Shown: positions 1-10,377 of the stretch, in pieces
Layout of the letters: every line of letters begins with the position of its first letter
Numbering within the stretch: position 1 is the first letter of the stretch
Assembly (NCBI GenBank): GCA_022432975.1
Contig: CM039508.1
Location: forward strand, 46,217,646-46,281,645
Origin: Begonia masoniana
Lineage: Eukaryota > Streptophyta > Magnoliopsida > Cucurbitales > Begoniaceae
Reading direction: 5' to 3'
DNA: 64,000 nt
The notes under the pieces: generated by a model
The model's database searches: none
The model's input: only the letters and a program-made list of their open reading frames with translations
What the model was told of the DNA's origin: nothing
Position numbers and translations under genes: made by a program

Positions 1-190
1 GAAGCTCGAGCGTAGCGGGCCCCGAGCTGAGCTCGATTGGGCCAGCTCGCGAGCAGTCTCGTGAACCCGGTCCTCGACAGACTCGCGAGTAGGCTCGTGA
101 AGCCCGGTCCTCGAGGCGAGGCTTGGCCCGACTCTTCGATGTGGACCAAGCCAAGCCCGCTTGTTACTGTAGCCAGCCCGCCCCTTTAAC
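1..190. repeat. GC-rich direct repeat, left copy
   Basis: This GC-rich block is full of GCTCG-type motifs and includes AGCGGGCCCCGAGCT. A diverged copy in the same orientation lies at about 2841-2990, so the two bracket the minisatellite. Both end in a similar CCAAGCCCGCT(C/T)GTTA stretch. They could be LTR or transposon-end remnants. No coding potential was seen. The AT-rich DNA from 191 to 394 holds nothing recognisable. Confidence 0.6.
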
Positions 191-394
191 AAACTATCCC
201 CAACTGGGCAGAGGAAGAGGCTGTTGACTTAAATAGAGTTTAAGTCTAAACATGTTTTTGATAATGTATTTGAATGATAAGTGAGTAATTTGATTATGTT
301 TATAAAATGAGATTATCGAATTATGCATTTGATTTAAATCCTTTGGAAATACCCTTGAAAAGGGTATTTTAGTGTTCTAATAATATTGGTTAAG

Positions 395-642
395 TGTACA
401 AGGCATGTATCTGCCGATGGAGTACAAGGTCTGCATCTACCGATGGCGTTTGGAGATGCTTCTACCGATGGCACTGTTAAGACTGCTTCTGCCGATGGCG
501 TTTGAAGCTGCTTCTACCGATGGCACATGAAGCAACTCATACTGATGGCGCTTTTGAAGACGTTCATGCCGATGGCTTACGAGTTGCATCTGCCGACGAT
601 TTTCCAAGGTGCATCTACCGATGGAATTCAAAGTCCTCATCT
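395..642. repeat. Degenerate edge of the minisatellite
   Basis: These are diverged relatives of the main repeat unit, recognisable by recurring CTGCCGATGGC or CTACCGATGGC cores spaced about 25-30 bp apart. The flanking words vary, as expected for the old, less homogenised edge of a tandem array. Homogeneous units begin near 643. Confidence 0.75.
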
Positions 643-2691
643 GCCGATGGCTGTTTTCAAGCTGCATCTGCCGATGGCCTTTCAAGATGCTTCTGCCGAT
701 GGCTGTTTTCAAGCTGCATCTGCCGATAATGGTCAAAGCGTACATCTGCCGATGGCTGTTTTCAAGCTGCATCTGCCGATGGCCTTTCAGATGCTTCTGC
801 CGATGGCTGTTTTCAAGCTGCATCTGCCGATGGCCTTTCAAGATGCTTCTGCCGATGGCTGTTTTCAAGCTGCATCTGCCGATGGCTGTTTTCAAGCTGC
901 ATCTGCCGATGGCTGTTTTCAAGCTGCATCTGCCGATGGCTGTTTTCAAGCTGCATCTGCCGATAATGGTCAAAGCGTACATCTGCCGATGGCTGTTTTC
1001 AAGCTGCATCTGCCGATGGCTGTTTTCAAGCTGCATCTGCCGATGGCTGTTTTCAAGCTGCATCTGCCGATGGCTGTTTTCAAGCTGCATCTGCCGATGG
1101 CTGTTTTCAAGCTGCATCTGCCGATGGCTGTTTTCAAGCTGCATCTGCCGATGGCTGTTTTCAAGCTGCATCTGCCGATGGCCTTTCAAGATGCTTCTGC
1201 CGATGGCTGTTTTCAAGCTGCATCTGCCGATGGCTGTTTTCAAGCTGCATCTGCCGATGGCTGTTTTCAAGCTGCATCTGCCGATGGCTGTTTTCAAGCT
1301 GCATCTGCCGATGGCCTTTCAAGATGCTTCTGCCGATGGCTGTTTTCAAGCTGCATCTGCCGATGGCTGTTTTCAAGCTGCATCTGCCGATGGCCTTTCA
1401 AGATGCTTCTGCCGATGGCTGTTTTCAAGCTGCATCTGCCGATGGCTGTTTTCAAGCTGCATCTGCCGATGGCCTTTCAAGATGCTTCTGCCGATGGCTG
1501 TTTTCAAGCTGCATCTGCCGATGGCTGTTTTCAAGCTGCATCTGCCGATGGCTGTTTTCAAGCTGCATCTGCCGATGGCTGTTTTCAAGCTGCATCTGCC
1601 GATGGCTGTTTTCAAGCTGCATCTGCCGATGGCCTTTCAAGATGCTTCTGCCGATGGCTGTTTTCAAGCTGCATCTGCCGATGGCTGTTTTCAAGCTGCA
1701 TCTGCCGATGGCTGTTTTCAAGCTGCATCTGCCGATGGCTGTTTTCAAGCTGCATCTGCCGATGGCTGTTTTCAAGCTGCATCTGCCGATGGCTGTTTTC
1801 AAGCTGCATCTGCCGATGGCTGTTTTCAAGCTGCATCTGCCGATGGCTGTTTTCAAGCTGCATCTGCCGATGGCTGTTTTCAAGCTGCATCTGCCGATGG
1901 CTGTTTTCAAGCTGCATCTGCCGATGGCTGTTTTCAAGCTGCATCTGCCGATGGCTGTTTTCAAGCTGCATCTGCCGATGGCTGTTTTCAAGCTGCATCT
2001 GCCGATGGCTGTTTTCAAGCTGCATCTGCCGATGGCCTTTCAAGATGCTTCTGCCGATGGCTGTTTTCAAGCTGCATCTGCCGATGGCTGTTTTCAAGCT
2101 GCATCTGCCGATGGCTGTTTTCAAGCTGCATCTGCCGATGGCTGTTTTCAAGCTGCATCTGCCGATGGCTGTTTTCAAGCTGCATCTGCCGATGGCTGTT
2201 TTCAAGCTGCATCTGCCGATGGCTGTTTTCAAGCTGCATCTGCCGATGGCCTTTCAAGATGCTTCTGCCGATGGCTGTTTTCAAGCTGCATCTGCCGATG
2301 GCTGTTTTCAAGCTGCATCTGCCGATGGCTGTTTTCAAGCTGCATCTGCCGATGGCCTTTCAAGATGCTTCTGCCGATGGCTGTTTTCAAGCTGCATCTG
2401 CCGATGGCCTTTCAAGATGCTTCTGCCGATGGCTGTTTTCAAGCTGCATCTGCCGATGGCTGTTTTCAAGCTGCATCTGCCGATGGCTGTTTTCAAGCTG
2501 CATCTGCCGATGGCTGTTTTCAAGCTGCATCTGCCGATGGCTGTTTTCAAGCTGCATCTGCCGATGGCTGTTTTCAAGCTGCATCTGCCGATGGCCTTTC
2601 AAGATGCTTCTGCCGATGGCTGTTTTCAAGCTGCATCTGCCGATGGCCTTTCAAGATGCTTCTGCCGATGGCTGTTTTCAAGCTGCATCAG
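643..2691. repeat. Minisatellite of 27-bp and 25-bp units, about 77 copies
   Basis: My count is 61 units of 27 bp (core GATGGCTGTTTTCAAGCTGC), 13 of 25 bp (core GATGGCCTTTCAAGATGC), one 24-bp variant and two 26-bp variants with GATAATGGTCAAAGC. The sum (2048 bp) fits the array length. The 27-bp unit is nine codons and free of stops in all three forward frames and in some reverse frames. Long overlapping ORFs therefore run through the array on both strands; each 25-bp unit simply moves the reading into another open frame. Those ORFs look like a consequence of the repeat rather than genes: there is no non-repeat domain, and the frames are equivalent. Confidence 0.95.
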
Positions 2692-2840
2692 AGAGGGCAG
2701 AGGAATACACGGCGACCACAGAGCGGACTGAGTGCGTTTGCGATCTTTTTCACCTGGCTGATCGGCGCCAAAGCTTCCCATGCTTCCTAGTTCTGAAGCA
2801 GGGAATACCACGGACGTTGGACGACGAGAGTCAGTGACGA

Positions 2841-2990
2841 CGGAGCGGGCCCCGAGCTGGGCTCGACTGAGCCAGCTCGCCAGGTCACGAGCTGGCTCGT
2901 GGAGCCCGATCATCGACAGGCTAGCGAGCCTGGATTGCTGAGCTCGGCTCGGCCTGTCGGTGTGGCCCGAGCCAAGCCCGCTCGTTATTG
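2841..2990. repeat. GC-rich direct repeat, right copy
   Basis: This is a diverged same-orientation copy of 1-190. It begins AGCGGGCCCCGAGCTGGGCT and ends near CCAAGCCCGCTCGTTATTGT. The short stretch 2692-2840 between the array and this repeat is unique-looking and has no supported gene. Confidence 0.6.
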
Positions 2991-2996
2991 TGATTT

Positions 2997-3645
2997 TTAC
3001 GATTGTGAGTTTTGCTTCAAGCTTTGCATTTGAAGGAACAATTCTTGCCTATAGTGACTTGGCCTTTTTCTCATTAGGGATTTCATATCTCTCCAAGTTG
3101 AAATAGGATCTTCCATTTCATGCCTCCTTTGAGCTTTTAAGTTGTCCCACCATAAACTAGCATGTTCAGTTAATTCAATGGACACTAGTTGTAGCTTGAC
3201 TTTTTCAGAATAATTATAATAGTCAAAGACCTTCTCAACTTTGCCCACCCAATCAAGGAAGGTATAGTCATTACATGCTCCATTAAAGAACGGAATGGAT
3301 AGCTTCACATGTTTCAAGTCCTCATTAGAACCGCCTATCGTATGGAGGATTAAATTCATCAGTCTTGAATTCATCATCTTCCCTAAATTCATTGTGTTGG
3401 TTCCTTCCTCTCGGAACTTCGGGTTTTCTTCTTGTTAAGGGACTTTGAGGAACAAGATCATTCCTTAAATCCTTTAACCCTTGCGCAAGGCCATTAACCC
3501 CTTGCATAAGGCCCTCAATTGTTTGGTTAATGTCATCAATTTGCCATTGGTAGTTAGTCTCACCCTCTTTAGGGTTTGGAGCGTCGGGTTGATGAGCATT
3601 CTTGTCCCGGTTTTGATTATGAATGACACCACTCCGTGTGATCAT
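2997..3645 (-). pseudogene. Ty3/gypsy gag relic (frameshifted)
   Basis: Two overlapping minus-strand frames together give a gag N-terminus (starting MITRSG) and the retrotransposon gag domain. The domain signature is LSIPFFNGACNDYTFLDWVG followed by a LELT-like stretch and the LWWDNLKAQ motif. It resembles the gag at 50793-53120, with matching IPPFDGTC, TYLDWVDKVE and ALWWSNLKAQ, but is clearly another family. The reading frame shifts around 3330-3390, and no protease or polymerase follows. It is a dead fragment whose primer-binding site and LTR piece lie just upstream on the minus strand. Confidence 0.85.
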
Positions 3646-3697
3646 TTATCCAACCAAAGATGTACCAAAGTAGAGCAAATAAATCAATGAACGAGTA

Positions 3698-3848
3698 GTG
3701 CTATGATACTATTTGTAACATCTCCCAGTACAATATTGGCCATTATGGGCCAAAGCCCGCACGAATTAGTTCTTGTAGTTAGCCTCAAAACGCGTTGTAC
3801 TAAGTAGGGATGAGAACTCTACTTATAAACCATGTATTTTTCACTCTC
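3698..3848 (-). mobile_element. Truncated LTR plus primer-binding site of the gag relic
   Basis: On the minus strand a stretch ending in TGTTACA is followed by AATAGTATCATAGCAC, a degraded match to the methionine-tRNA primer site TGGTATCAGAGC. The LTR therefore reads inward from about 3848 to 3714 and the gag lies downstream. The LTR is cut at about 3850, exactly where homology to the segmental duplication begins. Confidence 0.6.
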
Positions 3849-3850
3849 CC

Positions 3851-6490
3851 AAGTTAAGAAACTCATTAGAATTCGATTTTGAAGACGATACCAAGAACAA
3901 AAAGTCAGTTTTGCAAACATATTATTTTTTGAAAATCGGCTAGTAAAGAATATTACGTGAGAAAAATGAATGTCTTGTATGACAATCATAACTATGGGAA
4001 CACTAATGCCATGAGCTTAGGGAATTATTTACCTAAAAAGAGTACTAATACCTACTTACTTTTCATCCATGAGTTGAAATTAACATTCACTTTACCACTA
4101 GATATATAAATTGTGACAATTTGTCATGGAAAGTCAAGGAAGTCCACCAAAATTAGGTGACGTTGCATAAAACAAATACGCATGATCAAATATTCTAAGT
4201 ATGAATTATGTTGGAATTTATTTTATTTTTTGATAATTTAATTTCACAAAAAAAAAAAATTTGTGCATACAAATATTTTTTATTGGATTTTTATGCATAA
4301 AAATCCAATTCAGACAAATAAATTATGGATAATAAAAATGAAAGTCGTCTACTTCATCTTTTATCGTAATACATCATTTAATAGTGCAAATGTGATGGCT
4401 TGACTTTGCAATCTCCTTCATTGTGGCGGTTTCTGTCTGCTTTCAAGCTGAAGATTCTTCTCTGAGAAGCTTTCTGGATCAAGCAAGACACTTTTCCGAG
4501 GTAAAAGCTGTGTAATCTGTTTCAGGAAGATGGGTTCGGCAATTCTACATAATTCGTTTCAATGTTTTGTATTAATCCATCATTCTTTCTTTGGGACACT
4601 GCTTTCTGTTGTATTTTCATCGGCGTTTTCTGATTAATTGCATATGAATCCAGATCGACCTTCAGAAGACACATTCCTAGTTATATTAACTGCCCCTAAT
4701 TTCAATTATGTAATTGAATATCATATTCTAGGTCTGCATTTGCCCTTCTTGTACTAAAAATATTTAGGGTTCTTGTTTTTCATTGGAATCCTTGTTATCT
4801 TTGCTACTTTAGACTTATTTATTGCTTTTCTGATTTGAAGATTGAATTTGGCCTCCAAATTTTTGTTGTTCTTAATATATTGTAGGATTAAATTGATGTT
4901 GTTCTTATTTGAATTTGGTGATGTTTTAGAGTTAAAATTAGAATCTTTGGACGACAATGTCTAAGGAACATCCTCCAAAATGAGATGGCTCTGCCACTCC
5001 CATTTCACCCCTCTGTATTCTTATTCTCCAAGATGGTTTCTCCTGGATTTGAGCCTCTGGCCACTTGAGTGCTTTAGGGTTGAAATTCCGGTTGCCCATC
5101 ATAGAGAAGAAGAGTACCAAATTGACAAATCGCCAGTTGGAATCTCATTTTAAAAGCACTATTCAAATTATGAATTACGAATAGTGACCGAAATTCTTTT
5201 GGGTCATGCCAATGATTCAAATTACGAGTCTTAGTTAGAGTTTTGTATTACTCTAAAATGTGTAAGCTAGAGTCGTACAAATCATAGTTGTATTTCGATT
5301 GTATAATTGAATTTTCTGCTCTATTCATGGTTTCTTTTTCCCTGAAGGGTTTTTTTTTTTGTAAAAATGTGTGTCAATTTCATATTTTTCTTTTTCTTGC
5401 ATTGTTCGAAGTTCGAAGAGTTACTATGATAGATGGATAGATAGTGAATAGGTCCATCAATTTCTATGAATATTCTCATAGAATGACTGTATTTCTTATT
5501 GTAATGTTAGGTAAGTTTGTTAATTTTCCCACTTGTTGCAGCTTCTAGTCCATGAAGTCGTTCGACGATGAAGTCAAATTGTGCCTACAAAAACACATTC
5601 AATCTCTGAGAATCCTTAACGAAAAGCTGAGTGAGCTCGACGCACGACTCAATGACTTGGGCGGTTAGACGAAGAATTCCTACTCGAGGAAATACAAAAT
5701 GTTCGGAATGGAGTCAAAAGGATATACTGCAATGCCAAATATAGCATAATAAAAGAAGTTGAAAAGCTAAACAGAGAAGGAAGGGCTTCCGATAGAAGAT
5801 ATAGTGAGTCATCGGGGGATTATAATGCTCGCCATCACTACGATGAAGTCGATATGTACATGTAGTGAAGAGTACTCAATTGTTGCTTTGTAGACATTGA
5901 ATGTGTTTTTACTGAGCAGATTATTGCTCAAAAGTGTGTTTGATTTTTCGTAACGAATATTTATCGTGTTAAATTACCATTAATCGGGATTATATAGTAT
6001 AATCTCCAATACCATTATGCTTTTAATCCTTAGGAAATTCGAGATCTCAAACGAGTAATCATAAATAAAAAAGATGAGACTTGTAACAATCGTTACTTTT
6101 GTATCACGTGTTTATATTAATTTTGATATACACTTCGAGATAACTCCGATCAAATAAGCTAATCAACACAACGTAGACTTGGTAAAGTATGTCGGTGGTT
6201 TTTTCTAAACATTGGAATTTACTAGATAATCATTGGCATTTGAAGGTGCTTTTATCTCATCAAATCCATCTATTGATTCTGGTTCCAAGAGTGGGAGGAT
6301 CATCGGTTCAAGAAGATAACTTTCTGGGTCGGCCGAATAGGTTTATCAGGTAAGACTTTTGTTAGATCTGTTTTTTTTTATATCAATGGCGGATTCTCCA
6401 ACATCCATGCTCTTCTGATTTCCAGGTTGATGGAATTCTTATTTACAGGTTGCAGTAAGATAATGGACGCAGTTTTAAGGGCTATGGTGA
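3851..6490. repeat. Segmental duplication, copy 1
   Basis: This matches 14094-15917 and, after the Copia insertion, 22613-23496 in the same orientation. Shared landmarks are AAGTTAAGAAACTCATTAGA at the left edge, the non-coding exon near 4390-4500, the small coiled-coil gene and the CC-NBS start. Copy 1 has about 300 extra bases (around 3990-4300) that copy 2 lacks. Differences are scattered substitutions and small indels, so the duplication is not recent. Single-copy DNA including the LanC-like gene lies between the copies. Confidence 0.85.
4391..5865 (+). pseudogene. Frameshifted copy of the small coiled-coil gene
   Basis: Compared with 15482-15820, this copy has the same layout: an untranslated leader exon ending near CTTTTCCGAG|GTAAAAGC, an intron of about 1 kb ending TTGTTGCAG, and a coding exon from ATG 5552. 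After about 35 codons, 12 bases present in the other copy are replaced by 5 (GGGCG before GTTAGACGAAG). This net loss of 7 bases brings TAG into frame. The downstream sequence keeps codon-by-codon similarity to 5865 but is out of frame. Product unknown; the intact relative predicts a short charged coiled coil. Confidence 0.75.
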
Positions 6491-6987
6491 ATCCAATAAC
6501 CAGATGCTTTGAAATCAAAGAAAATATGAACAAACTCAGTCGAAAAGAAAGAGAGCTGAACAGCCGGAGTGAAGACGTGAAGGGCTATTCAGAGCGTCAA
6601 CCACGGAACAAGTTGAAGAGAGAAACTGAACTTTGGTTGAGTAACGTGGAGAAGATGGAGGTGGAGGTTCAAAATCTGGACAGAGAAGTTGCAGAGAATC
6701 GCAATATAATAAAGCGTATATGTTTGGGGAAGAGAGTGGCCGAAAAACTGGAAGAAGTTGACGATCTGATGGAGAAGGGTAAGTTTCCCGATGGAGTGTG
6801 TGTAGACGACGATAGCCGAGAGACTGGTCCGGCGAGGGAAGAAGTGAGGGAGACGACGGAAACGGGCTCGAATGGGTTGAAAAACGATGGTGGTAAGATT
6901 CTAATTAGTGGGATCGGAGGAGTTGGAAGAACAGATATACAAATCCAAGGAGAAACCAGTTTAAGCTATGGAGATATCAGAATGTAA
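6430..6987 (+). pseudogene. Truncated CC-NBS (NLR) resistance-gene fragment
   Basis: The roughly 185-residue ORF has the RPS2/RPS5-type coiled-coil layout: an N-terminal MEFLFTGCSKIMDAV, a heptad-rich charged region with LWLSNVEKMEVEV, then KRICLGKRVAEKLEEVDDLM and the P-loop region ILISGIGGVGRT (about residues 160-170). The canonical Walker A lysine is arginine here. The reading stops about 20 residues later with no RNBS, GLPL, MHD or LRR sequence. NLR proteins are intracellular immune receptors; this one could make only a coiled-coil stub. Copy 2 (23439) keeps just the first 20 codons or so. A start at 6427 or 6430 is equally possible. Confidence 0.8.
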
Positions 6988-7330
6988 TTCTAGATTCAGA
7001 AGACTGCTGTTGAAAGATTCGTTCTTGGCGTGGTTGGTTCGATCATGAGTGTTTTTGTTCGTGATTATGATTATGAACAGTTATGGGCCTGGCCGGGCAG
7101 GACCTCTAAATCCAGGCGCAGGTTGGGTCAGGCCTATAGTAAAAAGGTGATCACAGATCAGACCATAATTTTTATGGGAAATACACGTATAATTAGAGTG
7201 TGTTACTTTAGTACATGCTACTTTTTGATATTGTTACTTTCGTTGATTTTATGCTATTTTAATTGAATTCTTACTACTTTATATATAGTTACTTTAGTTG
7301 TTTTTTGTCTATTTAATGATTTTGAGGTAG
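6988..7330. other. Intergenic DNA, no supported gene
   Basis: AT-rich sequence downstream of the truncated NLR. A short open frame at 7030-7266 has no recognisable domain and low-complexity hydrophobic ends. Nothing else is supported. Confidence 0.5.
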
Positions 7331-7740
7331 GTTGGGTAACGTCCCTTTTTTGTAATGGCTCCCGCCTCTCGGGGTGCCTTCACAACATGTTATCTCTCGA
7401 TTTTAACCTCAACCACGTGACACTCTCTCAGAACACGTCACCCCACGTGACCATGTGACACCGTTGCTCACGATCTTCTACTCCTGGAAAGAGAGTTTGT
7501 ACCTTCCCAATAGTAGCTCAATGGTACTAGTATTTGTAACCAATGAATTATAGTCTGGAAGTCTTGAGTTCGAATGCTGGGGAAAGAAAAAACTCTTTTT
7601 CCAAAGAGGAGAAGGTCGTGAGGAACGGAGTCACCTGGCCACGTGGGGGACATGTTCTAGTGTGAGTGCCACGTGGTCAAAGTTAAAATCGGGGAGTGAC
7701 ATGCTCTAGAGTGAGTGCCCCGGGAGTCGTTACATGATCA
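7331..7740. mobile_element. Fold-back element with a tRNA-like (SINE-like) core
   Basis: The outer arms (about 7331-7500 and 7585-7740) are imperfect inverted repeats. Both carry GTAACG at the tip, then CCGATTTTAAC or CGATTTTAACC, CCACGTG and CTCACGA(T/C)CTTCT in order toward the centre. The loop holds TAGCTCAATGGTA (like a pol III A box) and, about 50 bp later, GAGTTCGAATGCTGGG (like a B box). That is the head of a tRNA-derived SINE. No protein is encoded and no clear target duplication was found. Confidence 0.55.
7505..7582 (+). other. tRNA-like A-box/B-box module
   Basis: TAGCTCAATGGTA at about 7509 and GTTCGAATGCT at about 7568 match pol III internal promoter boxes at tRNA-like spacing. 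The sequence does not fold as a normal tRNA by eye (no matching acceptor arms), so I do not call it a tRNA gene. It is more likely a SINE head. Confidence 0.45.
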
Positions 7741-8405
7741 ACTGAAACATTATGTATGAACATTAAATTTGCACTATTAACAAAATAAATCTCAATTTGA
7801 TTTTTTTGGTTTTACTTGGTTTGGTTACGACTTGGTTTCAATTTTGGATCAGTTCTAATTGGTTTAGGCACAGTTAATGTAAATTTTTATAATTTTTAAA
7901 ATTAAAAAATATGTAAATATTATAATGTCGGTTCGTTTTGGTTACTACTGGAGCAAAATCAAACAAAGTCTAATTTTTAACAATTCAAAATTTGAAATTC
8001 ATTTTGTTAAAAAATAAAGTTTGTGTTTAAGTTGAACATACTTTTAAAGTTAAAAGTTTTATTTTGTACTTTATACTATAAAATTGTAGTTTTTTTTCTT
8101 TACTTTTTTAAGAATCATAAGTGAAAGCTAAATAAAACCATAAGAAATACCCAAATAAGTAAAAATTCGAGTCAACAAGAAAAAATAAGCATAGTTTCAA
8201 CATGTTCTGAATTTATTTGGTTTGGTTTTGATTCCTAAAATTAAGAACAACCCATGTCTTGTTCGATACGAATTTATGATAGAATCAAACCACACTTGTC
8301 CAATCTCACCCTTAATTTTGATATGTTTTTTATTCATTAGTAAATTAATTACAGTTGAATTAATAATCAACGAGAATATATATTTATGAAGACCTATCTA
8401 TAAAA
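7741..8405. other. AT-rich intergenic DNA
   Basis: Very AT-rich, many stops in all frames. No gene, repeat family or RNA signature was recognised. Confidence 0.6.
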
Positions 8406-8410
8406 CTAAA

Positions 8411-10040
8411 TGATAAGTGTGTATTTTACACACTTATTTATACTTTGTATACTTGATTTGATAAGTTTTTTTCTCAAGTGATTGAAGGAATTTGATGAAT
8501 TTTGTGCAAGTATGCAGAAATTTTAATTACAACAGAACTTGGATAGAACTAATGACGTTGAAGAAAGAAAGAAAAGAAGAAACAAACTAAAGCTAAAAAG
8601 AAGCAAAAGAAAATGAAAACCAACAGAAGGCTGAGGAGAAGCAGCGATTGAAAGCCACCATATTTTGTAATTGATCACTGAAGACCATTGATTTTGGAAA
8701 CAAAAGATGAAGTGATCAATTGGCTTACATTTCAGCCATCAATCATCATGCAAGGAAGGCCTTCAGCGATCGATTTCCATGAAAATAAGGAAGTTCTGCG
8801 ATCGATCTCCATGCATACCCAGAGATCGATCGCCACACATGGAAAAGAAGAAAAAGAAGCAGGCTTGCAAAAAGGGATGCCGCGATCGATCTCTACAACT
8901 GTTAGAGACCGATCGCTATGTTATTTTGCACAGAAAAGAGGCAGCGATCAATTCCTATAAACTACAGAGACCGATCGCTGCCACACATTTATAGAAGATG
9001 GAGCAAAAGATTGCAGCGACCGTGCGCCTTACAAAGACAGCGACTGATCGCTCACCAAATCTTATATGGAAAGACAACGTGTTTTAATTTGAGCCATCGA
9101 TCCGAAGCGATATTAAATCCTAGCCGTTGCTTGATTGAAAGACGTCAATAAATAACATGAGCAGACCTAAAAATTAGGGGAGATCCTGGAGCCGGCAACA
9201 GAGAGAGGCGATTCTCGGCTAAGGAGCGATCCGATTATTTTCAGCATAGTTTTCTTTTCTTTTCTTTTTCTTTCTACTGTTTTATTATGCAACTCTATAA
9301 TATTTCCGTTGTTTATTTATCTTCTAGCATGAACTAAACGTTTGTTCTAGGGTTTCGATGTAGCCTAGTTATGATTATTTATTTTTCTTAATTCAAGTAT
9401 TTAATTTCCTGTTCCTGTTCTGTGTTGAGTAATCTATTCTGGACGTAATGCTTAGGTTTGCTTGATCACCAAAACTAAGAACTTTAGGGTTGATTCGGGA
9501 TGCGAGAGCGGAGAATTTAACCGTGCACTGAATATTTTGCCTTAAAAAGGATCCTAGGCTAGAGATAGTTAGGACGTTTGAGTGGTAATATAATTTCTTG
9601 TTCCTAATGTATTCAATTAATTCTCAGGATTAGAGACCGAGAGGTGATAATTAGTTAGTTGAATAAGTTTGTCTTTGCTCGAGAGAGATTGATAAATATT
9701 TTCGTGAAATTGCCATCAACACATAGAAATAGGATTTAATTACTTGAATTAGGGCTAATAAATAGGATTAGCTAAGTGAAATCGGAACCCTGGATTTTCT
9801 CATCATATAATCTTACTCTTTTATATTTATTTCTATTATTTAAATTGTTAAATTTATTTTATTTGAATTATTTTAATTTAAAATCTTAAATCATCAACTT
9901 ATTATTTCTTTTCAAATTAAACTGAAATTTACATATTCAATATTTAACATATTTATTCCTCGTGAGATCGACACTCGTACTTACACACACTTTATTACTT
10001 TTGCGACACGTGCACTTGCGTATCACGATTTTTCGCAACA
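8411..10040. mobile_element. Solo LTR, 1.63 kb, with target-site duplication
   Basis: The element begins TGATAAGTGTG and ends TTTCGCAACA, so it has TG...CA ends, and it is flanked on both sides by CTAAA (8406-8410 and 10041-10045). No coding sequence, primer site or polypurine tract lies inside, which fits a solo LTR left by recombination between two LTRs. The 3' part contains CGTGAGATCGACACTCGTAC and CACTTGCGTATCACG, typical of the ends of some plant LTRs. Family not assigned. Orientation is uncertain without an internal region. Confidence 0.8.
8765..9060. repeat. Cluster of GATCGATC palindromes inside the solo LTR
   Basis: At least seven words of the form GCGATCGAT or GATCGATCGC occur, often paired as CGATCGATCTC / GAGATCGATCGC so that neighbours can form hairpins. 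Very similar words recur at 21946-22115 in an otherwise different solo LTR. Confidence 0.7.
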
Positions 10041-10045
10041 CTAAA

Positions 10046-10377
10046 CATTTTATTTCTCTTCAAAATGTTAAATAGAAAAATTTAATATTCATATTATAAT
10101 TTCATCCTCGATTACATGACATGTGACTCATTAATTATTATAAAATAATACGTTATTTCAACTATTATTATGATTCCTCTAATGCGATAATTAGATGGTT
10201 AGGCTTGGCTTGTTTAAGCACACTATGACGGGGAGACGGAATTTTCCAGAATCTGCTGGCTTGGTTTAACCTCTCTTGTACAAAGCAGGAGTTATTTTTC
10301 CTTTAAACCATCAAAGAAAATATATGAGAATTAGTTTTACAGCTCACTGACATCGTCTCTTGGAGAAACAGAGAAAA
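10046..10377 (+). promoter_or_regulatory. Presumed promoter and 5' leader of the LanC-like gene
   Basis: Only about 330 bases separate the solo LTR from the start codon, so the LTR ends within the likely promoter region. AT-rich stretches occur but no motif could be assigned with confidence. Confidence 0.4.

Noticed and set aside
437..2913. Many long overlapping ORFs on both strands (up to 742 codons) in the first 2.9 kb.
   Set aside because: They are translations of the 27/25-bp minisatellite, open in several frames at once, with no non-repeat domain. Not genes.
7505..7582. A possible functional tRNA gene.
   Set aside because: A- and B-box-like words are present but no acceptor stem or anticodon arm is convincing; it lies in the loop of an inverted repeat. 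Called a SINE-like module.
10360..10377. An in-frame upstream start for the LanC-like gene giving six extra residues.
   Set aside because: The codon at 10360 is TTG. ATG 10378 gives the conserved MADRFFPN start.
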